Below are positions 23,130 through 31,880 of a stretch of 35,007 nucleotides of DNA, one piece after another (position 1 is the stretch's first letter; every line of letters begins with the position of its first letter). The notes beneath the pieces are model-generated. The model saw only the letters and a program-made list of their open reading frames with translations. It made no database searches and had not been told where the DNA came from. Source of the stretch: Clostridia bacterium (lineage in GTDB: Bacteria; Bacillota_A; Clostridia; Oscillospirales; CAG-272); assembly GCA_017632155.1 (NCBI GenBank), contig JAGBRZ010000193.1:1-35007 (forward strand), in the 5' to 3' direction. Position numbers and translations under genes: made by a program.

Positions 23130-24038
23130 ATGAGTTTCAGTTTAGCTTCACTTATGAGCTATCCGATATGGACGCTCGTTTTCGCCATTTTCTTTCCCGC
23201 GCTCGCAGCAATAGCAACTTTTGTCTGCTTGCGACGTGCAAATTCCGCTCGAAGGCTTATAGGATTTTTTGTTATCGTACCGATATACGTTGCGCTTGCA
23301 GTCGTCGTATGCGGTGATACGGGAGGGCTTGTGTCCACGCTACTCCCCTGCCTTCGTACATATCCGGGAATCGGCACCCTTGCGGCAATATGCTTTGGAA
23401 TCATCTGCCTCAATTTCATCGGTTTGATATGCGGCGCAGGTATTCTTAAAAGACGCGGTGCCATCGTCAATACGGTTGCTTCCATAATTGCTTTCTTCCT
23501 TAACGCTTTCATCACTTACAGCGCGTGGGCATTTGGTGACTATATTCATTCAAACGGTCTTTTCCGCAATGATATGCACGTAATTTCCGTAAAGGATGCT
23601 TTTCCTTACCTCGAAGAGCTTGGCTTCATCCCTTCCGTGATAATTGATTCGGGTGTTGAAATTCTTGCTCTTGCTGTCCTTGCACTTTTCATTATCGTTT
23701 ATTTTCTCTCTTTCATTCCGCAGAAAAGCGCAGAGGAGATCCTTAAAGAGGATCTTGAACGCAAGCGCCGCGCTGCCCTTGCAGCATCGGTTGAAAAACG
23801 CGACAGCATTGATAAGATCGCGCACACCTGTGCAGATGAAGACGAATGCACGCAATGCTGTGAATTCTGCGAGCACGCCACAACCCTCAAGAGCGACCGT
23901 ACCAAGATGGTCTGCGACAGATTCGGCGTTGTTAGCGCAACTCACAAATGCCGCAAATTCCTTTACGATCCCCTCAAGCGCAAGGCGTTCCGCCCGAAGA
24001 TCGACACGGAAGATCAGCTTGAGCACATAGACATTTAA
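23130..24038 (+). CDS. Membrane protein with C-terminal cysteine-cluster domain, unknown function
   Basis: Not a named family. The 302 residues show four or five hydrophobic segments (about 10-33, 43-61, 80-105, 111-133 and 172-195), then a charged linker (200-230, EEILKEDLERKRRAALAA). A compact cysteine-rich tail has C234, C240, C243, C244, C247, C262 and C274, ordered as CTQCCEFCEHA, MVCDRFGVVSATHKCRKF, then YDPLKRKAF. This tail resembles a short domain that recurs in clostridial proteins and could bind zinc or an iron-sulfur cluster on the cytoplasmic side. CGGAG precedes the ATG. A strong constitutive-type promoter and a terminator make it monocistronic. Confidence 0.85.
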   Translation: MSFSLASLMSYPIWTLVFAIFFPALAAIATFVCLRRANSARRLIGFFVIVPIYVALAVVVCGDTGGLVSTLLPCLRTYPGIGTLAAICFGIICLNFIGLICGAGILKRRGAIVNTVASIIAFFLNAFITYSAWAFGDYIHSNGLFRNDMHVISVKDAFPYLEELGFIPSVIIDSGVEILALAVLALFIIVYFLSFIPQKSAEEILKEDLERKRRAALAASVEKRDSIDKIAHTCADEDECTQCCEFCEHATTLKSDRTKMVCDRFGVVSATHKCRKFLYDPLKRKAFRPKIDTEDQLEHIDI

Positions 24039-24043
24039 GCCAC

Positions 24044-24080
24044 AATAACTCCCGTTTTTTTCGAACGGGAGTTATTTTTT
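24044..24080 (+). terminator. Intrinsic terminator after the cysteine-cluster gene
   Basis: A perfect 13-bp stem (24044-24056 with 24064-24076), 7-nt loop and a run of T to 24080, starting 5 bp after the stop codon. It isolates the six-gene operon downstream. Confidence 0.92.
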
Positions 24081-24092
24081 ATCTGTTTTTTC

Positions 24093-24121
24093 TTGACTTT
24101 TTGCTCCAAATATGATATTAT
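24093..24121 (+). promoter_or_regulatory. Promoter of the LRR-SPFH-ATPase operon
   Basis: TTGACT (24093-24098), a 17-bp spacer and TATTAT (24116-24121), 41 bp before the first ATG. It is the only good promoter seen for the six genes up to 31838. Confidence 0.85.
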
Positions 24122-24162
24122 AAATTGAATAATTATATATTCCTTTGCGAAAGGACTCAACA

Positions 24163-25077
24163 ATGAAACAAAAAAAGCTATTTTGCTTGGCACTTGTCTG
24201 TCTTGTGCCGATCATTCTGACCTTCATTTTAGCCTCGTGCAACGGTTTTTCAGAGACCGAATATGCGATCGTCGAGGAAGGTTTGATATTTGATATCTAC
24301 GTTTACGACAAATATGAAAATTCAACCGTCAGGATCACCGGGATCGACAAGATGCCAAGGCATCTGATAATTCCCGAAAAGATAAACGGTATGACCGTGG
24401 TTGAAATTGCCGAGGGCGCATGTGCAAACAACGATACTCTTCTCTACCTTGAGCTTCCAAAGGGGAACATCAAGCTTGGAAAAGAATTCTGCTGCGGAAG
24501 CCTTGCTCTCACGGGAATCAATCTTTCGGGCTCTGTAAGCGTTATCCCCGAAAATGCATTTGAGGGTTGCTTAAATCTTGCGCGCATCGACGGCACGGAG
24601 GGGCTCACCGCTATCGAATCACAGGCATTCGCGGGCTGCTCATCACTCCCCTCTCTTGCAATACCCGAAACGCTCACCTCTGTCGGAGCCGAGGCTTTTC
24701 GCGGATGCACCGCCCTCTCGCGCATAAGAATTCCGAGTGCCGTAACCTTCATCGGCGAATCGGCTTTCTGGGGGTGCGACGGCCTTGCAGTTGCGGAAAT
24801 GCTCTGCACCGCTGAAATCCCCGAATATTGCTTCCTCGGTTGCGCTTCGCTGACTTCCGTCAAGATCGGCGACAACGTGACTGCGATAAATGCCGAAGCT
24901 TTCAGAAACTGCCGCGCGCTTTACAGCGTTGAGATCGGCAAAAATTGCAAAACGATTGGTGACTATGCATTCCACGCCTGCGATCAGCTCACCGATATCG
25001 TATTTGCCGACAAAGCAAGCGTTTCTATCAGCGAAGGCAATGAAGTGCTGATCGGACAAAGCAAGGAGGCAGAATGA
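24163..25077 (+). CDS. BspA-type leucine-rich-repeat lipoprotein (operon gene 1)
   Basis: A 304-residue predicted surface lipoprotein. The signal peptide MKQKKLFCLALVCLVPI ends in a lipobox LASC with the modified cysteine at 26. After a ~50-residue spacer come seven or eight BspA/LRR_5-type repeats of about 23 residues, with the recurring pattern IGxxAFxGCxxLxxIxIPxxVTxI, for example AFRGCTALSRIRIPSAVTFIG. Such repeats form curved binding surfaces. AAGGAC precedes ATG 24163; an in-frame start six codons earlier has no ribosome binding site. It shares its stop (TGATG) with the next LRR gene. Role within the operon is unknown; it may be an extracytoplasmic sensor or ligand-binding partner. Confidence 0.88.
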   Translation: MKQKKLFCLALVCLVPIILTFILASCNGFSETEYAIVEEGLIFDIYVYDKYENSTVRITGIDKMPRHLIIPEKINGMTVVEIAEGACANNDTLLYLELPKGNIKLGKEFCCGSLALTGINLSGSVSVIPENAFEGCLNLARIDGTEGLTAIESQAFAGCSSLPSLAIPETLTSVGAEAFRGCTALSRIRIPSAVTFIGESAFWGCDGLAVAEMLCTAEIPEYCFLGCASLTSVKIGDNVTAINAEAFRNCRALYSVEIGKNCKTIGDYAFHACDQLTDIVFADKASVSISEGNEVLIGQSKEAE

Positions 25078-26105
25078 TGAAAATTAAAGCTACCGCATAT
25101 ATCCTTATCCTCTTTATGCTTCTGCCGTTGCTTTTCTCCTGCAAAGGAACCGAAGCCGCGTTTACACCCGAAGCATTTGATTTTACTCTCCGCACTCACA
25201 CCGAAGAAATGGGATTTGAAAGCGGATATTCCTTCACAGTTCTTGATGACGGAAGCGTTGTTATCAACGAAGCCGACGTCACGGGCGACGTAAAGATCCC
25301 CGCCGAGCTTGCGGGCAAAAAGGTCACCGCCATCGGCGAAGGTGCATTCTTCAAAAACACTTCGATCACATCCGTAAGCATACCAAACGGAGTCGAATCG
25401 ATCGGAATATATGCCTTTTCCGATTGCACCGCGCTTACCTCGGTCGAGATTTCTGAAAGCGTATGGCGCATCGCTCCGTTTGCGTTCGAGAACACGCCGT
25501 GGCTTTCCGCACAGACCGATGAGTTTGTGACCGTCGGCGGCGGAGTTCTCATTGCCTACAACGGAACGTCCCGCACTCCCGCACTTCCCGAAAAGGTCCG
25601 TCACCTTGGCGGAGCGTTTGCGGGCTCCGAAACCGTCTACACGATCACGGCAAATAAGGAACTGCTCAGCATTTCGGATATGGCGCTTTCATTCTGTATG
25701 AATCTTACCGATATCGACCCGGGACTTTCGCTTGTTTATATCGGAGATCAAGCATTTTCGGGATGTGAAAAGCTCCGTTCGCTGAATCTGCCCGACACGG
25801 CAAGATACATTGGAAGTCAGGCGTTCCTTAACTGCTATGAGCTCAAATCGGTTGACCTCGGCGAGAGTATGACTCTACTTGGCTCCAACACCTTTGAATA
25901 CTGCCAGAGTATGAGAATCATTTACGTCCCCAAAACTCTGACATCTCTCAAAACCTCGCACTTTACCGACTGTATGTCGCTCACACTTCTGCTTTACGAA
26001 GGAAGCGAAGCGGAGTTTGACGCAATATCCACCAATGACAACGCATTCAACTTCAGAGATCTGAACAAGGTCTTCAATTATACCGGAGGCACCAATGAAA
26101 AATAA
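25077..26105 (+). CDS. BspA-type leucine-rich-repeat lipoprotein (operon gene 2)
   Basis: A 342-residue predicted lipoprotein with signal MKIKATAYILILFMLLPL and lipobox LFSC (cysteine 22). A ~45-residue linker leads to LRR_5 repeats in two groups (about 75-125 and 190-300), divided by a repeat-free piece with FVTVGGGVLIAYNGT. It is related to the gene before it, probably by old duplication, but the repeats differ. Two ATGs (25074, 25077) are possible; AAGGAGG spacing favours the second, which shares the A of the upstream TGA. Its 3' end overlaps the first SPFH gene by 11 bp and carries that gene's GGAGG. Confidence 0.87.
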   Translation: MKIKATAYILILFMLLPLLFSCKGTEAAFTPEAFDFTLRTHTEEMGFESGYSFTVLDDGSVVINEADVTGDVKIPAELAGKKVTAIGEGAFFKNTSITSVSIPNGVESIGIYAFSDCTALTSVEISESVWRIAPFAFENTPWLSAQTDEFVTVGGGVLIAYNGTSRTPALPEKVRHLGGAFAGSETVYTITANKELLSISDMALSFCMNLTDIDPGLSLVYIGDQAFSGCEKLRSLNLPDTARYIGSQAFLNCYELKSVDLGESMTLLGSNTFEYCQSMRIIYVPKTLTSLKTSHFTDCMSLTLLLYEGSEAEFDAISTNDNAFNFRDLNKVFNYTGGTNEK

Positions 26106-27876
26106 CAAATTGCGAAAGCTTCTCCCGCCGCTGATATCGCTTATTGTTGCGATAGCTTGCGGCATCGGAATGATTTACTTATACAGGCTGACAAAGTACC
26201 TGCCCATTTATCTTCTCGGCCTCACTCTTCTTCTCCCCTCGGCGGTAAACTTCTCACTCTTCATTTTAAAGATACCGACTAAAAAGAAGGAAAAGAATAT
26301 CGAACTTACAAAAGAGGAACCCGCGCCAGACGCAGAGGAAAAGAAATTCAAAAAGATCCTCCGAGCTGTCGGCAAGGCGATCAAGAGTTTCTTCTGCAAA
26401 ATATGCGGCAAGATCGACGGAGAAAAACTTATTCGCTATCTTTCCATCATCATCGCCGCAGCGGCATTCGTCGCAATTCAGTATTTCTTTGCTATTTCGC
26501 TGAAAGCGGCAACCTCGCTTTACACGATCAATTATGCCTACGCCGTTCTTCTGATCGCGCTCTTCCTTGTATTCATAGTCCTTGACAAGTGGATGCTTCA
26601 CAACGAGGATGCGGGCGAATATGCCTCTGCTCTTGGCGGCAACGTGCGCTCGATCCTGGCACTTGCCAGACTTGCGCTGATACTTATGATCCCCGCGATG
26701 TTCATCAAGCTCCTCGGATTTTACGAGCTTCAGAAGTACGTGGTCATTGCAGTTGCGATCATATTCTACTGGTCATCGCTTTTCACTCTTCTTTCATATC
26801 TGGCAAGGGGCGTTCGCCACGAGCTTGCAAGTGCGCCCGACATCCGCATTCCCACACCCTTCTCGGGCGGAAGCGGAAGGGATATGGGAATCCTCTCCTA
26901 CCTTGAGGAAAACACGGGAATCACAATGCGCGGCCTTTGGAGCGTCAAGCTCATGGGCAAGCTCATCATCCCCTCTCTTGTCTTTGCATTTCTCCTTTTC
27001 TGGATCTCAACAGGATTTGTTGAGATCGGCGCGGGACAGCAGGCTGCACTTTACAACTTCGGAAGGCTTCAAAGCGAACCTCTCGATCCGGGTCTGCACC
27101 TGACTCTGCCTTGGCCGTTTGGAAAAACAGTAATATATAACACAGACGCAGTATCCACCATCACCATCGGCTACCGCTCCGATACCTCGGGCGACAACGT
27201 CTGGACTCAGACGCACGGAAGCGAGGAATACGAGCTTCTGCTTGGCGGAGGTGAGGAGCTTGTTTCGATCAACCTTTGCATCGAATACAAGATCGGCAAC
27301 CTTAATGACTATCTCGTCAACTGCGCACGTCCCGAATCGGTGCTCGAGGCAAGCGCATATGAGCTTGTCGCTGACAAGACCATTGTGACTGACCTCAACA
27401 CGCTTCTTTCAACCGACCGCGATGAATTCGCATCGGCATTTATGGTTGATCTGAAGGAAAAGATTAAGGAACGAAACACGGGACTTGAAATCGTCAGCGT
27501 TGTCCTTGAAAGCATTCATCCCCCTCTCGGCATTGCCGATATTTATCAGCGCCTTGTAAGCGCGGAGATCGAAGCGCAAACACGAATTATGTACGCCGAG
27601 GCATTTGCCGCTGTACGCGTGCTTGAAGCAGAAACCAATTACAGCCAAACCGTTTCTGTAGCAACCGCCGAAAGACTTAACAAGATCGCTGCGGCACAGG
27701 CGGAGGTTTCCGAGTTTATGGCAAGCGTTGCCGCAGACTCATCCTATTCAGACGCTTACAGATATTATAAGTACCTTAACGCCGTTAAAAATGCATACGG
27801 CAACGGAAATATCGTTATAGTCAGCTCGGACATTGATGATTCCCGAATCATCTGGCTCGGCTCTATCAAAAACTAA
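26095..27876 (+). CDS. SPFH/band-7 protein with polytopic N-terminus (HflK-like, operon gene 3)
   Basis: A 593-residue membrane protein. About seven hydrophobic segments come first (11-31, 36-59, 113-134, 144-164, 186-208, 214-235, 289-307), with a lysine-rich loop at 61-100. An SPFH domain follows from about 308: GAGQQAALYNFGRLQSEPLDPGLHLTLPWPF, then VSINLCIEYKIGNLNDYL and VVLESIHPPLGIADIYQRLVSAEIEAQTR. A helical C-terminus (490-565) follows. Classical HflK has one membrane segment, so the polytopic front end is unusual. SPFH proteins form ring-shaped membrane microdomains that shelter or regulate partners such as FtsH. Start ATG 26095 has GGAGG 5 bp upstream. Confidence 0.88.
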   Translation: MKNNKLRKLLPPLISLIVAIACGIGMIYLYRLTKYLPIYLLGLTLLLPSAVNFSLFILKIPTKKKEKNIELTKEEPAPDAEEKKFKKILRAVGKAIKSFFCKICGKIDGEKLIRYLSIIIAAAAFVAIQYFFAISLKAATSLYTINYAYAVLLIALFLVFIVLDKWMLHNEDAGEYASALGGNVRSILALARLALILMIPAMFIKLLGFYELQKYVVIAVAIIFYWSSLFTLLSYLARGVRHELASAPDIRIPTPFSGGSGRDMGILSYLEENTGITMRGLWSVKLMGKLIIPSLVFAFLLFWISTGFVEIGAGQQAALYNFGRLQSEPLDPGLHLTLPWPFGKTVIYNTDAVSTITIGYRSDTSGDNVWTQTHGSEEYELLLGGGEELVSINLCIEYKIGNLNDYLVNCARPESVLEASAYELVADKTIVTDLNTLLSTDRDEFASAFMVDLKEKIKERNTGLEIVSVVLESIHPPLGIADIYQRLVSAEIEAQTRIMYAEAFAAVRVLEAETNYSQTVSVATAERLNKIAAAQAEVSEFMASVAADSSYSDAYRYYKYLNAVKNAYGNGNIVIVSSDIDDSRIIWLGSIKN

Positions 27877-27891
27877 TTTTAGGTGATCAAT

Positions 27892-28986
27892 ATGAAAAAG
27901 AATAAAGTAACAGAAAATAACGAAAAAATGGCGATCTCGCACGAGCCTCGTGAAAAATCAAGCTTTGGCATGCGTTTTCTCAAGGTATTTGTTGCGCTCA
28001 TTCTCGTCACCGCAATTGCATATTTCGGCTTCACCTTTGAAGTCCGCGAGGGCAACTGTGCAGTAGTACTTCGCTTTGGTGCTCCCCGCGCAGAGATCAC
28101 CGAATCGGGACTTTACTTCCGTCTGCCCTGGCCCTTTGAGAACGTTGTTCAGTATGAAAACAGAATGCAGTATCTTGAATCCAACGCGCAGGAAACCGTA
28201 ACAAAGGACAAGAGAAACATAATCCTCTCCTCTTACGTTATCTGGCAGGTTGAAGATCCCCTGCTCTTCCACAACAGCGTCGGTGCTTACGGAAGCACTG
28301 AGGTTTACATCGATCAGCAGATCAGAAGTGCGACACAGAGCACAATGGGTGCTTACGAGCTTACCGAGCTTGTATCCCTCGACACGGAAAAGATCAAAAC
28401 CGAAGAAATTCAGCAGAAAATCTTTGAAAAGGTCAAGGAAAACTGCGAAAAGAACTATGGCATTTCTATCATCGATGTCAGCATCCTTCGTCTGAGTCTG
28501 CCCGATATCAACCTTCAGAGCGTATTCGATCAGATGCGCCAGGACAGACAAACAGACATTGATACCATTCTTGCAAAAGCTGAAAAGGAAGCAAGCCGCA
28601 TTACAAACGAAGCTGAAGTCAAAGCTGAGGAAATAATTGCCAAGGGCACAAACGAAGCTGCGCAGATCAAGGCTGATACAGAAAAAGCAGTTGCGCAGAT
28701 CTATGCAGATGCACAGGCAGCAAATCTTGATCTCTTCACCTTCCTCAAGACCCTTGATACACTTGCTGTTTCCGTAAACTCGAACACCTATGCTATTCTC
28801 AGCACAGATGACTATCCCTTCACCGCTCTCAAAGACTATTCTGATTTGCTTGAAGACGAAGGCGATACCACAATAATCAAAGATCTTTCATACCTCCTTG
28901 AACAGCTGAACGAAACCGACAGACAGGCGCTCATTGACGCCATCGGCAAGCTTCTCGAAGAAGCCGCAAAGGGTAACGCACAATGA
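27892..28986 (+). CDS. SPFH/band-7 protein, HflC-like (operon gene 4)
   Basis: A 364-residue protein with a short charged cytoplasmic N-terminus and one membrane segment (29-48). An SPFH domain runs from about 49 (FEVREGNCAVVLRFGAP, GLYFRLPWPFENVVQYENRMQ). The HflC-like pattern is DKRNIILSSYVIWQVEDP, IRSATQSTMGAYELTELVS and MRQDRQTDIDTILAKAEKEASRI, leading into a long alanine/glutamate coiled coil (220-280). The acidic tail to 364 is extended compared with HflC. ATG 27892 follows AGGTGATC; a GTG three codons earlier is part of that site. The stop overlaps the next start (ATGA). It would pair with an HflK-type partner, probably the next gene. Confidence 0.88.
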   Translation: MKKNKVTENNEKMAISHEPREKSSFGMRFLKVFVALILVTAIAYFGFTFEVREGNCAVVLRFGAPRAEITESGLYFRLPWPFENVVQYENRMQYLESNAQETVTKDKRNIILSSYVIWQVEDPLLFHNSVGAYGSTEVYIDQQIRSATQSTMGAYELTELVSLDTEKIKTEEIQQKIFEKVKENCEKNYGISIIDVSILRLSLPDINLQSVFDQMRQDRQTDIDTILAKAEKEASRITNEAEVKAEEIIAKGTNEAAQIKADTEKAVAQIYADAQAANLDLFTFLKTLDTLAVSVNSNTYAILSTDDYPFTALKDYSDLLEDEGDTTIIKDLSYLLEQLNETDRQALIDAIGKLLEEAAKGNAQ

Positions 28987-29921
28987 AAAAGAACCTTTTA
29001 TTTGAAGACATCCTGAAAACGGTGTCGCGATACTTTGTCGTGATAATCATCGCGGTGGTCATCATAATCGCCTGCTCGGGAATCAGATTCATCAAGAGCG
29101 GCGAATCTGCGATCATACTGCGATTCGGCAAGATAGTTGGCGATACTCCGGAAGAACAGGTCCACGATGCGGGCGTACTCTTCGCCTTCCCCTACATTAT
29201 CGACGAGGTCATCACCATCCCCACAGGAAGCGTGCACGAACTGACGATCAACACTCACTACACGGACGGTGAAATGACCACATATGACAGAAACGGCTAC
29301 GTCATCACGGGTGACAATAACATTGCAATTCTCTCTGCCTCCATCAAATACACGATCATCGATCCCGTTGCTTTCGCACTTGCGGTAAAGGATCCCGGAT
29401 ACATCATTAACGCCGCGATCAGCAACGCAATGATCAACGTTGCGGCAAATTATGCGGTTGACGATATTCTTACCACGGGCAAGGATGCCTACACCAAGGC
29501 TGTCCGCGAAATGTCGCAAAAAAAGCTTGACGAATGCGGAATTGGGATCGCTCTCAGCCACTTGGAGCTTACCCGCGTCGGTATGCCCGAGGAGGTCCGC
29601 GATATTTACGAGCTTGTAAACTCGACCAACATTCAGGCAAGCACACGAATTGAACAGGCTCGTCAGTATTACGAAACAAGGATCCCAGGCGCAGAGGCGG
29701 AGGCAAACTCGCTGATCGCCGAGGCTCGCGCAAACTACTCGAACTACACAGCTGCCGCAAATTCCGATCTTTACGAATTTTACGGCGTACTTGAGGAATA
29801 CAACGCAAACCCCGAGGTTGTAAGGGTAAGACTTTACAACACCGCAATCACCAACATCATCCGCAAGATCGGCACAATCAAGATCGTTGACGATTCGGAT
29901 TCGAAGATAATCATCAACTGA
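28983..29921 (+). CDS. SPFH/band-7 protein, HflK-like (operon gene 5)
   Basis: A 312-residue protein with one membrane segment at 16-34 (FVVIIIAVVIIIACSG). An SPFH domain follows (FIKSGESAIILRFGKIVG, GVLFAFPYIIDEVITIP). The signature GYVITGDNNIAILSASIKYTI at 105-125 matches the (M/L)TGDxNI motif of HflK. ISNAMINVAANYAVDDILTTGKDAYT, then HLELTRVGMPEEVRDIYE and a helix (218-265) complete the family pattern. No HflK-type Gly/Gln-rich N-terminal tail is present. It overlaps the preceding gene by 4 bp and lies 15 bp before the ATPase, arguing for stoichiometric expression. Confidence 0.88.
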   Translation: MKKNLLFEDILKTVSRYFVVIIIAVVIIIACSGIRFIKSGESAIILRFGKIVGDTPEEQVHDAGVLFAFPYIIDEVITIPTGSVHELTINTHYTDGEMTTYDRNGYVITGDNNIAILSASIKYTIIDPVAFALAVKDPGYIINAAISNAMINVAANYAVDDILTTGKDAYTKAVREMSQKKLDECGIGIALSHLELTRVGMPEEVRDIYELVNSTNIQASTRIEQARQYYETRIPGAEAEANSLIAEARANYSNYTAAANSDLYEFYGVLEEYNANPEVVRVRLYNTAITNIIRKIGTIKIVDDSDSKIIIN

Positions 29922-29936
29922 CGGGAGGTTACATAG

Positions 29937-31838
29937 GTGGAAAACTTAGATAACATAGCAAAAAACAGCCTCGAAGCTCTCGCCAAGGATAATCTTAACG
30001 ACAAAAACCGACGCGCACTGACAGCAAATCTCGTCAGCGCCGCCGCTGCACTCGTTTGCATTGCCGTTGGAATCATCTATTCCTGGGTGTTCCCCGACAA
30101 GGCCACCCTGCCCGCACTTCTCTACACCGTTGGATTCCTGATTGAAGGAATTCCCGTCTTCGTCGCGGCGCTCAAAGGCATATTCTCGCGCAATTTCACC
30201 AACGCAATGGAGATCCTCGTTGCCATTGCTATCCTCGCCTGCTACCTTTCGGGCGACCTGATACTTTCGGTTCTCATTCCGCTGATACTCAACATCGCAC
30301 ATCTTCTTGAAGAGCGAAGCATTATGGGCGGGCGCGAGGCTATCGACGGGCTCAAGAGAATGCGTCAGGACAGCGCAGTTCTTCTTGACGGAGACGTTGA
30401 AAGAACCGTCGAAGCATCCTCTCTCGAGGTTGGTCAGACAATCGTCATCCGCCCCGGTTCGGGCATTCCGATCGACGGAAAAGTCATTTCGGGTGAAACC
30501 AACGTCGACCAAAAATCGCTGACCGGTGAACCTCTCCCCGCGCACATTAAGGTTGGTGACAGCGTATACGCGGGCACAGTCAACATCGACGGACGAATTC
30601 TCGTCAAGGTAGAAAAGGCTTACGTCGACACGTCTTTCTCGAATATTCTTACAATGCTTGAGGAAGCGGAAAACATCTCGATTCCCGAATCAAGACTTAT
30701 CGACCGCTTTATGCGCTATTACATTCCCTTCGTTCTCGCGCTTGCGGCGGGAGTTGCGCTGATAACCTCCGATCTTTCAAAGGCTATCGCAATACTCGTC
30801 GTGTCCTGCCCCTGCGGTCAGATGCTCGTCAGCTCCGCGCCGATGATAGCATCTCTCTCGACAGCAACCAAGCGCGGAATACTTATCAAGAACTCAAAAT
30901 TCATCGAGGAAATGACAGAGGTCGAAACCGTTGTGTTTGACAAAACGGGAACTCTTACCGTTGGTGAGCTTTCGCTGACCGATATCATTCCCGCAGACGG
31001 CTATGATAAAGACGATCTCCTCTCTCTTGCCGCATCCCTCGCTTGCGGCTCGAACCACCCCGTATCGCGGGCGGTAACCGATGCCATTGAGGGCAAGGAA
31101 TACGAGGTGCTTGATGATGTCAAGGAGATCCCCGGCAAGGGTATGCAGGGCAAGGACTCCGAAGACCGCGAGCTTCTCCTCGGCAACAAGTACTGGTTCG
31201 ATTCACTCGGCATTGCCATTCCCGAGGGCTTCGGTGAGGCTCTTCTCGGCTCTGTGAGCTTCGTTTCGCGCGGTGGCATACTTATCGGTTGCCTCGGTTT
31301 CAACGACACAGCGCGTGCTGAGGCGGCTCAAAGCATCACTACGCTCAAAGAGATGGGCATCAAAAACACCGTTATCCTCACGGGTGACCGTGAAGCGGCG
31401 GCTCGCAAGATTGCAAGCGAGGTTGGCGCCGATGACGTAAAGTATCAGCTCCTTCCCCAGGATAAACTTGAAGCGATCAACTCCTTGCGCGAGGGCAGCT
31501 GTGTTCTCGCAGTCGGCGACGGCATCAACGATGCTCCCGCACTCCGTCAGGCAGACGTTGGTATCTCGATGGGTGCAATGGGCTCCGACCTTGCAATTCA
31601 ATCTTCGGACATTGCCCTGATGAACAACAATCTCGAAAACATTCCCTTCATCATCAAGCTCTCCAAGCAGACGAGAAAGATCATTTATCAGAACCTCATT
31701 CTCTCTGTTCTCATCAGCCTTACGATGATCGGACTTTCGCTCTTCGGAGTGATCTCCGCCCTCTTCGGTGCGGTCTTCCACAATGTCGGCGCATTCGTCG
31801 TGCTTATCAACAGTTCGAGAATACTGAAGATAAAATAA
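29937..31838 (+). CDS. P1B-like P-type cation ATPase with atypical transmembrane motif (operon gene 6)
   Basis: A 633-residue ATP-driven cation pump of the heavy-metal (P1B) type. Seen: TGEP (196-199) in the actuator domain, the intramembrane motif SCPCGQML at 290-297, phosphorylation site DKTGT with D335, the HP locus SNHPVSRAV (372-380) and TGDGIND-type VGDGINDAPAL (526-536). There is no N-terminal HMA metal-binding domain. The last segments read QNLILSVLIS and AVFHNVGAF. Aligned by eye with E. coli ZntA, the zinc-ligand lysine 693 and aspartate 714 are replaced by S594 and N616, so zinc specificity is doubtful. The start is GTG 29937 with GGGAGG 8 bp upstream. A terminator follows directly. 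Metal and direction of function cannot be given. Confidence 0.9.
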   Translation: MENLDNIAKNSLEALAKDNLNDKNRRALTANLVSAAAALVCIAVGIIYSWVFPDKATLPALLYTVGFLIEGIPVFVAALKGIFSRNFTNAMEILVAIAILACYLSGDLILSVLIPLILNIAHLLEERSIMGGREAIDGLKRMRQDSAVLLDGDVERTVEASSLEVGQTIVIRPGSGIPIDGKVISGETNVDQKSLTGEPLPAHIKVGDSVYAGTVNIDGRILVKVEKAYVDTSFSNILTMLEEAENISIPESRLIDRFMRYYIPFVLALAAGVALITSDLSKAIAILVVSCPCGQMLVSSAPMIASLSTATKRGILIKNSKFIEEMTEVETVVFDKTGTLTVGELSLTDIIPADGYDKDDLLSLAASLACGSNHPVSRAVTDAIEGKEYEVLDDVKEIPGKGMQGKDSEDRELLLGNKYWFDSLGIAIPEGFGEALLGSVSFVSRGGILIGCLGFNDTARAEAAQSITTLKEMGIKNTVILTGDREAAARKIASEVGADDVKYQLLPQDKLEAINSLREGSCVLAVGDGINDAPALRQADVGISMGAMGSDLAIQSSDIALMNNNLENIPFIIKLSKQTRKIIYQNLILSVLISLTMIGLSLFGVISALFGAVFHNVGAFVVLINSSRILKIK

Positions 31839-31843
31839 TGAAG

Positions 31844-31880
31844 AACTCCAACAGATTTTTAAGTCTGTTGGAGTTTTTTT
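31844..31880 (+). terminator. Terminator of the LRR-SPFH-ATPase operon
   Basis: A perfect 12-bp stem (31844-31855 with 31864-31875), 8-nt loop and seven T residues, starting 5 bp after the ATPase stop codon. Confidence 0.93.

Noticed and set aside
24163..31838. Operon considered as a phage-defence system
   Set aside because: No nuclease, toxin, NTPase-effector or other recognised defence domain is present. SPFH, LRR and P-type ATPase content fits envelope or ion functions better.
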